Source: Halichondria panicea (Eukaryota > Porifera > Demospongiae > Suberitida > Halichondriidae). Taken from it: 64,000 nucleotides of DNA. Location: positions 4,333,182 to 4,397,181 of the forward strand of contig NC_087384.1 in the NCBI RefSeq assembly GCF_963675165.1, given 5' to 3'. Position numbers and translations under genes: made by a program. Below are positions 1 to 12,700 of the stretch, one piece after another; the first letter of the stretch is position 1, and every line of letters begins with the position of its first letter. The notes beneath the pieces were generated by a model. That model searched no databases, had not been told where the DNA came from, and saw only the letters and a list, made by a program, of their open reading frames with translations.

Positions 1-345
1 AGCAAGTCTTCTCGACAACGCAATAGAGAGCATAAGCCACAGCTTCATAGGAGACAAGTATTTGTTAAAATTAATACGGAAAGAAACTAGTAAACAAACT
101 AGTTTACGGTATAATTTTACAAAGGTTTACTAAAGTATAACGAGTTACCCAGATTCTGGGTAACTCAGTTCGCGCATGTGCACTATCACCCATGCAATAG
201 AGACCAGGCCGTATTTTAATCGGCCTGGTCTCGCGGCTAGTACAAGGTATACTGGAGGCCACGCCCTTTTTCGCATGCGGAATGGGACTGGTAAGCTACT
301 AATAAAACAGTTGTCCTGCAATTAGAAAAACCACATAATAGCTTC
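1..345. other. No gene seen; short inverted repeat
   Basis: No coding exon is recognised here. Positions about 201-234 form an inverted repeat around GAGACCAGGCCG / CGGCCTGGTCTC. A similar GGCCTGG-plus-TCGAGGCTAG phrase recurs near 10450, 62165 and 62900, so this is probably the remnant of a dispersed repeat family. Confidence 0.4.
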
Positions 346-354
346 GGTTACAGG

Positions 355-694
355 TAGTTGGGCACCACTCCAATGGTATTAGGGTGTGGCTAAGCATGAA
401 TATGATCAATCCCAAGTGGGCGGTAACTGCAAAGCTCAGTTAGAATGCTCTGCAGGAGTCACTTTTGCATGCCACTAGCACTAACTGATGTTCCTGGATC
501 AAGCTGGCTTGTCTTACTTACTGGTGCATTTTGATTTGACTAAAGAGAATTACTAGTCGTTCATTAATGAGCCACGCCTTCAGCACTTAATGAACTCTGC
601 AATCTGATTGGGCTGCAAAATTTCTGCAGTGGAACAAAACCTGACATTGGAGTGGTGCCCAACCCTACGCAGAGGGTTTGACTCCGCCCAACTA
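355..694. mobile_element. MITE, TAGTTGGGC ends, 9-bp TSD
   Basis: The 340-bp element begins TAGTTGGGC and ends with the inverse GCCCAACTA. It is flanked by an exact 9-bp direct repeat GGTTACAGG at 346-354 and 695-703. A longer internal inverted repeat, GGGCACCACTCCAATG, lies near both ends. It has no coding capacity. A 9-bp duplication is typical of MULE-like DNA transposons, but the family is not established here. Confidence 0.8.
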
Positions 695-1152
695 GGTTAC
701 AGGCCGCCATTTGTACTTAACTGGTAATATTTATTTTAACATGTATCCCATATTGATTAATAGAAGCCGTACAACACACCATACAAAACCCTGTTACATA
801 AGCTGTAAGTTGATATTAGTGACACATCTTGGTGAGTGAAACTGTCTGGGAAAACGGCAACATTCACGTGGCCATACCTCAGAAGCCATAGAATAAATAA
901 CCCTAAATTCTTACGTGATGTATTACCTCACCATACTCTATCTACCCTATTACTAGAATATTTTGCGGGTGAAAAACCTTTGCGAATGAGCCAAATCAGC
1001 AGAAAATTTGACCCTTTGCGATCTAACTATTGCGTTCTGGCAAAGATTGTGTGTGTTTACTAGTAATAATTTAGGTTTTGCGGATTTTATTGATGCGAAT
1101 TGATCAACCCTCGCAAAATTCGCAAATGTTTGATGCTCGCAAAACATTATAG

Positions 1153-1464
1153 CAGAGGAGGGTGGACAGGGTCAAAAGCTACTGCGCCCCTCCAGAGAAA
1201 TCGTGCAGTGCCTAAAAGGGGTGACCTCTCACAAAGGTCGTAATTCTGTCATGTCAAACTGACCTCTGACCTTATAAAGTAGGAGCTACCGTGCTGTAGA
1301 GTGAATGTATACATGTAGCTTAGTTATATCATCATCTAAGTATACTCTTGTTTCCAGAATGAAAAGGTGGCCTGCTGGCTAGAAAAGAGCTTGTTAAAGT
1401 AGGTTCAAGGTTAATAAAGACTACGTCATTATTAACTTTTTGGCTTCGTGTCCAACCTCCTCTG
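1153..1464. mobile_element. MITE, CAGAGGAGG family, 9-bp TSD
   Basis: The 312-bp element starts CAGAGGAGGGTGGACA and ends TGTCCAACCTCCTCTG. The 9-bp direct repeat ACATTATAG flanks it at 1144-1152 and 1465-1473. The termini resemble those of the 5.5-kb coding transposon at 39476-45012, so it is probably a non-autonomous relative. Its right end plus flank was later duplicated (see 2199-2333). Confidence 0.82.
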
Positions 1465-1479
1465 ACATTATAGTAATAC

Positions 1480-2120
1480 CAAGGGCGTATGAAGAGAAGA
1501 GGGCATGCAACTACTATCTATCAGAAAACAAATGGGCGGGGTCTTATATCTAAAAATAGCATTGCACGTGCACCGTTTTTGTGCGTGCACGGTGAAGATA
1601 TACGGAAACTTACAGAGAAAGTAGCTATTCTAGCTAAGCTAGCTAAGCTAACATACTGCAGATGATTGTAGCTCTCTATACTAGTAGTAAATGATGCTAA
1701 CAATGCTCAGTGACACTAGAAAGTGCGTAGCATAGTCGTACTAGAAGCAACAAGCCAGAAACCACAAACTTTGAGTTGTTGCCTCAAATCCTTGGTTTCT
1801 TTGACTCCTGTCTTGATGTAGCAGGTATAGCAATCATAGTGTTAAACTACTACGACTCATAAACTAACAGGAGATGTTATACAAGAGAGATAAACGAGCT
1901 AATCGAAGAAAGTAGATAAAAAGTGCCGACTCAGCAGTTTGGATGGGTTTGGAGTTTTTACATAGAAAACATAAGCTCACGTGAATCTTAATTAATCGTG
2001 ACCAACCTCCTCTAGTGGGCGGTTGGCTAAGTATAGCATATCCTGCTGACTCATCAATTTTTTGACGCATACACAGTTTAAATTGTGAGTTGCATGCCCT
2101 CTTCTCTTCATACGCCATTG
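1480..2120. mobile_element. MITE, CAAGGGCGTATGAAG family, 7-bp TSD
   Basis: This 641-bp element has ends CAAGGGCGTATGAAGAGAAG and the near-perfect inverse (CCATTG instead of CCCTTG on the right). It is flanked by the 7-bp direct repeat GTAATAC at 1473-1479 and 2121-2127. Compared with its 237-bp sibling at 3447-3683, it carries about 400 extra bases (about 1605-2013). These resemble the interior and right end of a CAGAGGAGG MITE such as 7503-7971, so it is a nested or composite element. Confidence 0.8.
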
Positions 2121-2198
2121 GTAATACGGTATGTATGAAATTTGGAAGAATTCTGACAAATTATCCGTTTAGGTAATGTTGAATTCACATGGAATGGC

Positions 2199-2333
2199 AT
2201 AAAGACTACGTCATTATTAACTTTTTGGCTTCGTGTCCAACCTCCTCTGACATTATAGTAATACGGTATGTATGAAATTTGGGAGAATTCTGACAAGTCA
2301 CCCGTTTAGGTAATGTTGAATTCGTATGGCCTA
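2199..2333. repeat. Tandem duplicate of the segment split by the 1480-2120 MITE
   Basis: About 135 bases here repeat the block formed by 1416-1479 joined to 2128-2198. Both contain the right end of the CAGAGGAGG MITE and the flank starting GTAATACGGTATGTATG. The upstream copy is interrupted by the 641-bp MITE. The order of events is therefore CAGAGGAGG MITE insertion, then local tandem duplication, then insertion of the second MITE into one copy. Confidence 0.75.
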
Positions 2334-3439
2334 CAGGCATGTCAATAACTGCACCAACTTGTATTGCAAAGTCAGTATTTTCTGATCCCATGAAGATCCC
2401 ACCACAAAACTTATACAAGGCGGCAATAGTACCTAAAGACTAGTTTGGTAAAAAATAAAAAAATAAAGTCGTCATTTTTGTGTAATGCTTAATTAAAGGT
2501 TACAATAATAACCTTTGACCCTTTAACAAGTGCCCTCCCCCTTCAAGCACGTCACCTGAAAGGGGGCCATATCATAAAGAGTACGGTGGTACAGTTTTTA
2601 TCTGCCATAATTAATCATGGCAGAAGTTATGCTCTAAAAAGCGTAAGTGGGGTCACCGAAATTTATAAATTTTGGTGAATTTTCAAGGGCTCGCAACTAA
2701 GAAGCCATACGACACATGGGGCTAAAATTGGGTGTGGTTATATAACTTATATTCTTCTCTATTTAGTTGGGTGTGACCTGATGCATAGAAGAAGCTAGTT
2801 TAGCGAAGAATAAGAACTGTCTATAGGTTTAGACCAGAATAGCTCACAATTTAGAGACTAAATCGTGTTGCTTGCCTACTAGCTAGCTAACTGCAGCAAG
2901 ATTCAGAAGAAAGAGAGTGCTCAGCAAGATAATCAGCTATACACTAACCTCAGTGAGCTGAGCTGAGTATAGTAGAGATCCAGAAAAAGGGGGGGGGGGC
3001 ATTTGCCCACTTTGCCACCCCTTGACTACGCCACTGCACATAGACATGTGATACCTCACTGCGCATGCGCACCCGAGGCATAATTATACAATAGATAAGT
3101 ACGTACAGTACACAAGTATATTTTCTTCTCTTTTTTTTACAAACTCTTGTTATATTATAGATACTATTTTCTGTACTTAAATTCCCTTTTTAATTCTTAC
3201 AGACTATAATATGCGTTAGGAATTCGTTCCTTGTCAACAATTGCGAATGCAAACATATATTTCTAGCATAGCGCAGCTTGCACCACTCATTGTGCAGTAG
3301 TAGTAAACGCATAGCACGTCAGTATTTGTGTGTGACGTCTGCATTCTTATAAGAGTTATTCATGAACGGAACAACTTCTTGATAAGTTTATACTAATACT
3401 TTTCAGTAAAAAGGGTGTGGCCTCCAGTCTATGTACACG
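2334..3439. other. Non-coding, nothing recognised
   Basis: I see no exon with coding character on either strand. There is a short G homopolymer near 2989-2998. This lies downstream (left) of the last visible exon of the minus-strand ankyrin/Ig/Death gene, whose remaining exons are not in view. Confidence 0.4.
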
Positions 3440-3446
3440 GTAAGAG

Positions 3447-3683
3447 CAAGGGCGTATGAAGAGAAGAGGAGAAGAGGGCATGCAACTAATATCTATCGTA
3501 TTATAAAATAATGGGCGGGGGTTTATTTCTAAAAATAGTTATTGCACGTGCACTTATACTTACTCTATTCCCTAGTGGGCAGTTGGGCTAAATATAGTAT
3601 ATCCTGCTGACTCATCAATAATACGACGCATATATACAGTATACATTGTGAGTTACATGCCCTCTTCTCTTCATACGCCCTTG
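3447..3683. mobile_element. MITE, CAAGGGCGTATGAAG family, 7-bp TSD
   Basis: This 237-bp copy has ends CAAGGGCGTATGAAGAGAAG and its exact inverse. It is flanked by the direct repeat GTAAGAG at 3440-3446 and 3684-3690. It is the simplest member of the family in the window and defines the boundaries of the composite copy at 1480-2120. Confidence 0.85.
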
Positions 3684-3746
3684 GTAAGAGTATACAACAT
3701 TAAAGATAGGGCTACAAACCACTAAATATACCCCCAAAAAACTCAC

Positions 3747-6700
3747 CAAGATGGTGGTCCTTACGTATGATAGCCAGTTCTTCTTCAGGGACGTTGAGTT
3801 GTATCCCAAACCGTATGGGGTCAGTAAGAGTCTTCAACTCCACTGTCAAGGTGTGCAGGCTCCACTCTGGAACATCTGAGTGAACACAGAGGAGGTTGGT
3901 TAAATATTATACGAGGAATCAACATGCGTGCATAGAAAGAAGAAGAAAAGATACGGAAACTTGAAGAGAAAAGTATAGCTATCCTACTGAATAGCTAACT
4001 GCAAACAATCCTTATACTATAGTAGCCCAGAATCCAGGCAATCTGATTGGTCAGTACAGGGTTTATATTTCCCACATTAACATATAAATTCTCCTGTAAA
4101 CCTGTAACATCCACATGACATGGACATGGCTGTTCAATCTTTACTTGCACCATGCTTGCAGGCATGGTGTGTATTTAGTATATGCAGTTGTCCTTATTTC
4201 CTGCACCGTTTGTGCTTATACTCACGGGTGGGATGGGTTTGGGCCTAGAATTTGAGGTTACAAAGAAGAATCGTGATCAACCTCCTCTGGAGTGAACAAA
4301 AGTGTATTGATTACAAGTGAATTGCGAGTGCACAGACAGTGACTATACAGTGATACAGTGTACTGTATCACTGTATACACAGGGAACTTCCATAAAACGG
4401 ACACCATTGGGAAACAGTCCACTCCAAATGACATTCTGGTTTCTGGTCCTGAAGTTTCTCTAATTTGCGGGCGGCAGGCTATTGTCATTACGTCATTATT
4501 TGCTTGTTCCAACTTGTGTAAGAGTTATAACATGGGCACGAGGGATTGTATATGGTATATATATATTGCACTGAAGCACAAGGGCGCCAGCCCTGAGGGC
4601 TGAGTGCAATATACACCATGCACCCCGAGTGCACATGTTATAACTAGTTTATATCCCTAGCAACACAAAATACACCACAGCTTCTACAAATATTACTAAA
4701 GAGACTAGTCGCAGCTGCTTGCATCTTTGTTCAAAGACACCAGTATCTAACCGTTCAAAATTACTGTCATTGGCACGACAAATGGCTTGATTCACAAAAC
4801 GTTAGGCTCCTCGCTCGATGCTACAAGAGTAAAGCAGCCCCACCCCCCCCCGAACGTTGCAAAACACTCTCTTCTCAACACTGCTGCTGCAAAACAGCCC
4901 CATCCCAAAGACAAAGCTGCAGAGCAACTCGAGTAGCCCCACCTCAAACACTACTGCAAAAAAGCCGCTCTCAATTCTGACATGCCTCCAACCAGTGATT
5001 GTGTCCTGGATCCTAGGATCTAGGACCGTTCAAGCAGAAGTAATGAACTAGAGATATAATTATTTCTACTGTATATGCACATGCTTATATACATGCTTAT
5101 ATAATATAACGCGGCATTTAATTTTTGCTATGTAGATCATTAAATCCTCCTTTGTGTGTGGTCAGTGCAGAATATGAGATTTAGGCACCATATTGCACAT
5201 AGCAACAACATAGCAACGAGATATAAGTAATAAAATATTGAGATAGAAATCCAGCAATAAATCTAATGTGCATGCATGGGCGGTGGACCAGAAACCACAG
5301 TACAGTTGAGCCTCGATTCTCCGAACCCCAATCATCCGAATTTTCGATTATTCGGATGAAAGATTCGACCAAATATAAAAGCTTCAGCTTAGCTTAACAG
5401 TATAGCATGCTGCCTTGCTCTATCCACTGATGCATTATGTCCAGTCCAAAACTGGTACATTTGTAAAAGCTCTGGACATAATTCGCTGATTTTGCATGCG
5501 AATTATTGATGGGCATGGCTCATTTAGAGTCATTCTGAATATTTCAGCCATCCGGATGAGGTTGGGACATCAGGTGTTCGGATAATCGAGGCTCAACTGT
5601 ATTATTTGGAGTGCATGGCTTTATATATAGGGAGGTGGTCTTAGGTTTCGATTGCCATCCACATCAATGCTCTACGCTCTAACAAGTGAATCTTGGCTTC
5701 TCTATATAGGGCATACAAGGGCTGTATAGGGACGAGGTTTTCACTATTGTGTAAAAATAATGCATATCTCAGCAATAATTTTCTGCTGGTTCAGAGTGTG
5801 GCTGTTAGGGGCTGGCAGAATAATGTGCTGCCATAATTTTGAGAGTAATAGGCACATTTTTTGGTGAGAATTATGCTGGAGGTCAATCGAGTCAGTATAT
5901 AGGATAAATTTAAACTAGACTGTAACTAAAAGACATGCAGAACAGGCATGGATGCACCAAATCAAAGGGGTGGTGCTGAAGTTTAAATGGTCTAGCATGC
6001 CCGAAATTGTAGGTACGCTCCCCCCCACCCTTACAGATGTTAAATTGGGTCTTTTAGTATAGGAGAAATTAAGAAACCGATATATAATTATAGCATCAGG
6101 AGTGCATTCATTTAGTGACTAGTTTTTGATCTATAGCTGGCAATAAATAGCATTATAAGTAACCACTATTATGATATTATTGCTTAGCAACCAAAATGCA
6201 GGTTGAATCTGCGCATGCGCGATGCGGTTGCTTTGTCAACCAGAAGGATGCGTAGCAGGTTTCCCCCAGTTGAAGACGAGTTTAAGAGAAAGAAAACGGC
6301 TAAAAGACAAAGAAATAAGATTCTAGAACACCAGGAGAGCTTGCAGAAGGCTACTAAAAGATTTTGTAGAGAACAGACAAGAAAAAAAGACAAGAAAAAC
6401 GTTGACAACCAGCAACCCCTTTTGAAAATGGATAATTCTGACGGATAAACAGCGTGTGCTTGCTTTCTATCATGCTCCAGTGTATCAGAAGAAGAAACAT
6501 AGACCGCTATAGCCAAAGAAAAGTGTGACAACCATTTTGAAGCGAAACGACTTACAAGAGCCTGAAAAAGACTTAAATGGTGGTGCAGTACACTTCTACA
6601 TGTGCAATATTTCGCTCAAAGCATTCATTCCCAACACTGATGCCTGTTAGATGCATTAAATATGACTGCTAAACTGAACACTGACAACCTCCTGACCCTC

Positions 6701-9700
6701 AGCCTCACTGTAAAAGAGCAAAGAAGTTATACAGAGCATCAGAGAGCATCAAAAAACATGAAAGAGACTGATAAACATTGCATTGCATGATCATAAGTGT
6801 GTAAATTATTGTTTTTCTTGTTCTTTCACTGCTGAAAAACGTTTCATTCCAAATAAGAATCACTTCCTAGTGTGCAATAAAATAATACTTCCGGGTGTAC
6901 GATATGGAAAAATATCTGCACACTTGGTGATAAGTCACTTCCTGTGCAATTTGAATGTAAAACACTGATGTCAGCACTTATTAAAAAGCCTACATTATAC
7001 TCGATATGACTTAAATCAAGAGTACTACTCTTGCTTAAATTAATTGGTGCTTTTTGCTGTTCTTAACGCAACGCCATGCATACTTGCAACGTGTAATACT
7101 GAAGCAACGGTATGATACATTTCTTAATACGCTGACAAAACGGAAACGCTTCAAACGTTACTACGTGGATATATATTATACTACACGTAAACAGAATAGG
7201 AATTAACCTTTAATATAATTATTGATTGCTACTATACTGTAGATATAGGCATCCATGCAGAGCTGATATATAAGGCAACCCTAACTGGATCTATTATGTT
7301 ACAGTTCATTTTATAGTTCATTTACATCATTTAAATTCATATTATAAAAACATTCATATTGATCAGGAACTTGGAATAAAAGGACCTCATCCATGTCTCA
7401 CATTCTCTCAGCATGATCAGACAAGGTAACAGCATGCCCAGAGAGTCCTTACAGATGGATATCACCAGCTATATAGCTATCATGCACTGTACAAGCTAAC
7501 TACAGAGGAGGTTGGACACGCGTCATAATGGTTTACGGAGGAAATGTGTGTGCATAGAGAAACTTGCAGAGAACAGTAGCTATTCAGCCAAGTTAAAAGC
7601 CTGCAAGCGATTTTAGCACTCCATACTAGTAGTAAATGACGCTAAAAATACCCAGTGAAACTAGAAACTGAGTAGCATAGTCATACTAGAAGCAATGAGC
7701 CAGAAACTTAGATTAGTCACAAACATCGAGTTGTTGCTGCACTTGCCTTTGTTTTTTTTTTTACTCCTGTCTTGATGTAGCAGGTATAGCGATCATAGTG
7801 TTAAACTACTACGACTCATTAACTAACAGGAGATATAATACAAGAGAGATAGACAAGCAAGAATGGAAGAGTTAGGTAAAATGCTGACTCAGCAGGATCG
7901 AAAAGGATCGATTTTAAGCGTATTCATGGGATTATTGATGACTACGAATGACGCGTGTCCAGCCTCCTCTGAGCTAACTAGCTCATAGATAAACAAAATT
8001 AGCTGAATCAATTCTAAAATTACACTAATAATCTTCGCATAATTGGAAAGCGCTTCAATTCGAGTATAAAAAGCTTGCAGTTGAGCATGCGCTTAAAATA
8101 AAGAACGCTTATAATCGAGTATAAGCGCTAATAATCCAGTTTCTACGGTATGAACAAAATACTCACAGCTGGCAACAGTGTGGATGACAATCATCCGAAC
8201 AAAGTGAAAGCTGACACTAGCCTATATGGATGGCCACGCCCATAGACTCTATCCGAAGCTGCTGCAACAAATCTACAGCTCTGTCTCTAGTTAGCTAGGT
8301 ATAACAATACTGTACTTCTTCTAAATAAGGCGCCGCTTTTTAATAATTACCTTTTCGAGACTTAGTGTATGCAAAACAAGAAATAGCAATGATGGTGCCT
8401 TATGAGAGAAGTCTCCAGGTGGCGCCTTAATAGAAGAGGGTCTGTTTTAGAAGAAGTACGGTATATAGCTGTGTAGGACTTTAATGAATTTGTATTCTTT
8501 GTCTGTAACCTTAAGGTGACATATTTTCGCGTGTGCTATTTCTGCGAATGAGAGTAAAATCGCAAAAATGAGTACTCGCAAATAATTGGCCGCCCTATTG
8601 TTTTAATGTATCCAGATCGACATTTCGCAAAAAAATTATACCAGCAAAATGCACAAAACTGTAAAAACGCAAACAAATCTGTGGTGAGCCTTTTGTTTCA
8701 AAATGGTGATACAAAATACCATGTGTTGGTGTCCCAAAAATCAACTCAATTTTATCGACTTTATCTGGTAGGGATCGACTCGATGTGTTATAATCAACTC
8801 GATTTCATCTGGTAAGGATCGACTCGATGTGTTTTATCAACTCGATTCAAGGCCGCTGGGGGGAAAAGGTGAGTTTCAAGGGCGGCTTGATATCGAGGCT
8901 AATTATGGCTGTACTCTTGCAACAAAGGTGCTAGGCTCAGACAAGGCACTGAGACTCTTGAGGCCACAGGCAGGCCTACAGCAGGTCAGAGTAGCTAACC
9001 TTCCAGGCACGCCTGCAGAAGGTCACAGCAGCTTACTTGTGCTGGATCACAGTAATTAAATCACTAAATGCTTGTCTACTTGACTCTTGAGTTCATGAAA
9101 CAGAGCAAGTAGCTGCTGTGTGATCTCAGGCTGCACGCTAGAGTACAGCGACTACAGCCATATCAGGCCGCCCTCGAAACACGCCTTTCCCCCAGCGACC
9201 TGGAATCGAGTGGATCCTTACCAGAAGCAGTCGCTAAATCGAGTTGATAAAACACATCGAGTCGATCCCTACCAGATGAAGTCGATAAAATCGAGTTGAT
9301 AAAACACATCGAGTCGATTTATCCTTCCAGTTTGGGACACCAACACATGGTATTTTGTATCGCCATTTTGAAACAAAAGGCTCACCATACAAATCTACCT
9401 GTGAAAATATGTTACCTTAAGGTATTTATTCAGGATATTTTTCCGGTAAAAATTTCAGTTTAATGGGAAAATAATCGAATAACTTTGCGCATGTGGAAGC
9501 AGTTAGTAGCATGCAGGCCTCCTTTCTGAGGCCTTGTGAAGGAGGCTATATATCAAAGTGCGTGACTATTGCGGCAAATGTCATTTTTTGCATGCCTGTG
9601 CATGATATTTGCCACAATAGTCACGCACTTGTATGAAAACCACACATCATTTTTTTATAACAATGTGACGTAACAGGTGTGGTCCATGCAAGGTAAGCGC

Positions 9701-12700
9701 CAAAGGGGTAACCTCGATCAATACCAGTACCAAAACATCTCCATTTATATATATAAATACGAAAATATACATGTTATTGCTTTGTGTATAAAAATGATAT
9801 GTTGCCTCGATTCCAGCACTTGCATGAGAATCAAAGAGGGCCTGCCTGGTATTCAATGTTCATGCGTAAAATCAAAATCAATGCTAAAAAATTGTAGGAA
9901 ACTCTCTGCATGTAGATTCAATTGAGCATAGGTTAGCCATGGAGCGAGTGTATTAATGGAAAATCCACGTGTCTAATGGAGATGTGAATAACGTATAATT
10001 ATATAGAGGCACATCCATGCAGTCCAAACAAGAAATAGCAATTTTATGATAAATTTATTTAAAGAGCTATATATTATGCGGATAAGACCTAAACGTCAGT
10101 CATGTGTAAAGTGCCTGCATGTCTTTCTGCAGACTAAATAGAGCAATTGGCTAACAAAGTACTCCATGTTTGCTGATGATCTATAGTTCCTCTGATCACC
10201 ATAATGGTGGATCACAACACCAGAGAGAGAAGAAACTAGAGTAGAAGAGAAGGTAGAAGTATAACAACAGTATAGTACTACGTCAATTGAGAACTAGCTA
10301 TATTTATATTAATTGTTGTATATAAATGACATGATTTATATATAAATACACATTGTTTTACAAACCAACGAATATACTGACAAATAAGATTCGTGGTAGT
10401 TGGTACGCATGCGAAAACATTGAATACCAAGCCTCTTTTCTTCTCTCTTTGCGGCCTGGAATCGAGGCTAAATTAATGCCATTGGTATATAATTATACAT
10501 GTAAGTCAAACGGGCAAACAAATGCACCTGCAGTGAGAGCTGCCAGATGTGAGGTGACTCGGGTGCCAGATGCATTTTCAGCAGCACACCAGTAAATACC
10601 TTTATTCCTAGGAAGGAATTTTAATATCTGGAGACAATTTGATGTCTGACCATTGCAGTCAAGATTTCCAATCGTTATTGATTGATTTTGAAAATACCAC
10701 TGATATGTACATGTAGAAGCAGTTGGTGATGTTGATACTGTAAACTTAGCTTCTTCCCCAGGTTTACAAGAAACATCTTTAGGTTGAATGGAAATAATAA
10801 ACTGTGACCCTGCAAGGTACAAATTTTAATTAACACATTTTGATCACATAAACATAATGCTGCAAGTATAATTATAATAACAAACATATATAGCTTCACA
10901 TTGAAAACTCGTTACCAAGAGCTTTGTGATGATGTGAATATCTGTCTTTAGCCCCGTGCTTCAACAAGAGTTGAGTAATGTCATTGTTCCGTGAAAGAGA
11001 GAGTGGCTTCACCAGGCCAGCTAGGTGTATATGAATGCATGGGGGGGGGGGGGGGGTAGGTACGTTATATTCATTTGATAATTTAGTATATAAGTTGTGA
11101 TGGCTTATGGGCCATGGGTAGCTAGGCCTTGCCCAATTATACTAGCATAATTTTGAGACTAATAGGTGCGGTGGAGCATTGAGCATTATGCCAGCCTAAT
11201 AGGCAAAAAATATTAGCCTATTAGGAAGCACTATATAGCCTCAATAGCATGAGTAATGCTAATACCGTAAAAAAATATAATAATATACACATGCATGTAT
11301 ATATATAATAATAATAGTGTAACTACTTATTCAAAGCATACTAATTAGTACTGAAGTATCAATAATTCTAAGGAAGTACAAGCGCTAAGTTCATAATTTG
11401 CCACAATCTTGTTCCATAGTTCTATGAGAAAAAGAAGTAGACCGACGTTCTTAATTAACATGTCCTGTATTGTGTGTAAGTGTCTCTTCTTATAATTGAA
11501 AAGGTGCTTCAATTCGAGTACAAAAAACCTGCAGTTGAGCATGCGCTTAAAATAAAGATACGCTTATAGTATAGAGTAAGCGCTAATAATCCAGTTTCTG
11601 CGGTAGTGCCATAATTATTCTCAATACAAATAGCACAATTTGTTTATATTGTTAAATTGCCAGGAAATGTACATAAACACAATACCATCAGGGTAACATT
11701 AATTTTATTTATGGCTGACTTGTGATACTCCGACTTGTTACCCGAGGAGCGCGTGGGCGGCCACGGTCTGTTAGTTTGTCTGTTTGCAATAATTATATGA
11801 GTCTACTCACCTGGATGCCATAGCACTGCGTTTACAGCATGGATAGCCTAACACAACAAGTTATTAGTTTTAAAAGTGGCAGATTTCGATGTTAAAAGCT
11901 TCGTTGTCCTGTAAAAGCGAGCAGAAGCTAAGAAGCTAAGGGTACATTGCTGCTCTACACACAGCCTTTATTCGAGGTAGATCTACATGTTTCTAGCTGA
12001 AGTGATTCCGTACCAGAAACAATGGAAAAGGGTCACTAGAGTAGAAAGCTAGAATTGTGACCGGTTTGTTGTCTCGGGAGGCTTTATACTGATTCTGGAC
12101 CAGGACTGGAGCCATACTTCTCTAAGATTCCAGGCCTAGTATCATAATCATGTATAACTAAACAAATATTCAGCATGCCTCCAGTCTGTTTTTATTGCTC
12201 CTGAGTTGCTGGCTAAACAGCTAAGTCATACCGTATAGCGGGTAATTTTCGGGGGACAAAATATTCGTGGTTCAGCAATCTTGAGACATTTCGTCGGTAA
12301 TATTTTCGTGGTTGGAGTTGCACTACAGGTAAAGGTAGACAAGGTCGCTTTATTCAGGGGTAAAATATTCGCGGCCAGACCTTCAACTGCGAAAAACACG
12401 AATATTTTGCCCCGCGAAAATTACCCTCTATACGGTATATACATTCACTACATTCACTGCATTATATCACTCCTCCGGTTTCTTTATAATCATGTTACCA
12501 GCTGAGGGTTTGCACTTTAGTGCTCTAGTTGCTCTTTAGTAATAATTAACTTACCACAGACATCCACATTGAATTCAGAAACGAGGCACTTGACAGTGTC
12601 CAGGCGCCCCCTCCTGACTGCCTCTCCCAGTGGAGTAAGTCCCTCACTGGTCATAGCTCCTATAGCGAGGGAGCATTGAAACTTGTACATTAACGTAATA

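Noticed and set aside
4344-4377. Perfect 16-bp palindrome TATACAGTGATACAGT and its inverse
   Set aside because: Short and AT-rich. No flanking duplication or second copy seen, so not reported as an element.
6184-6531. Overlapping open frames on both strands, one lysine/arginine-rich
   Set aside because: No domain, splice partner or family similarity recognised. Length is within chance for AT-rich non-coding DNA.
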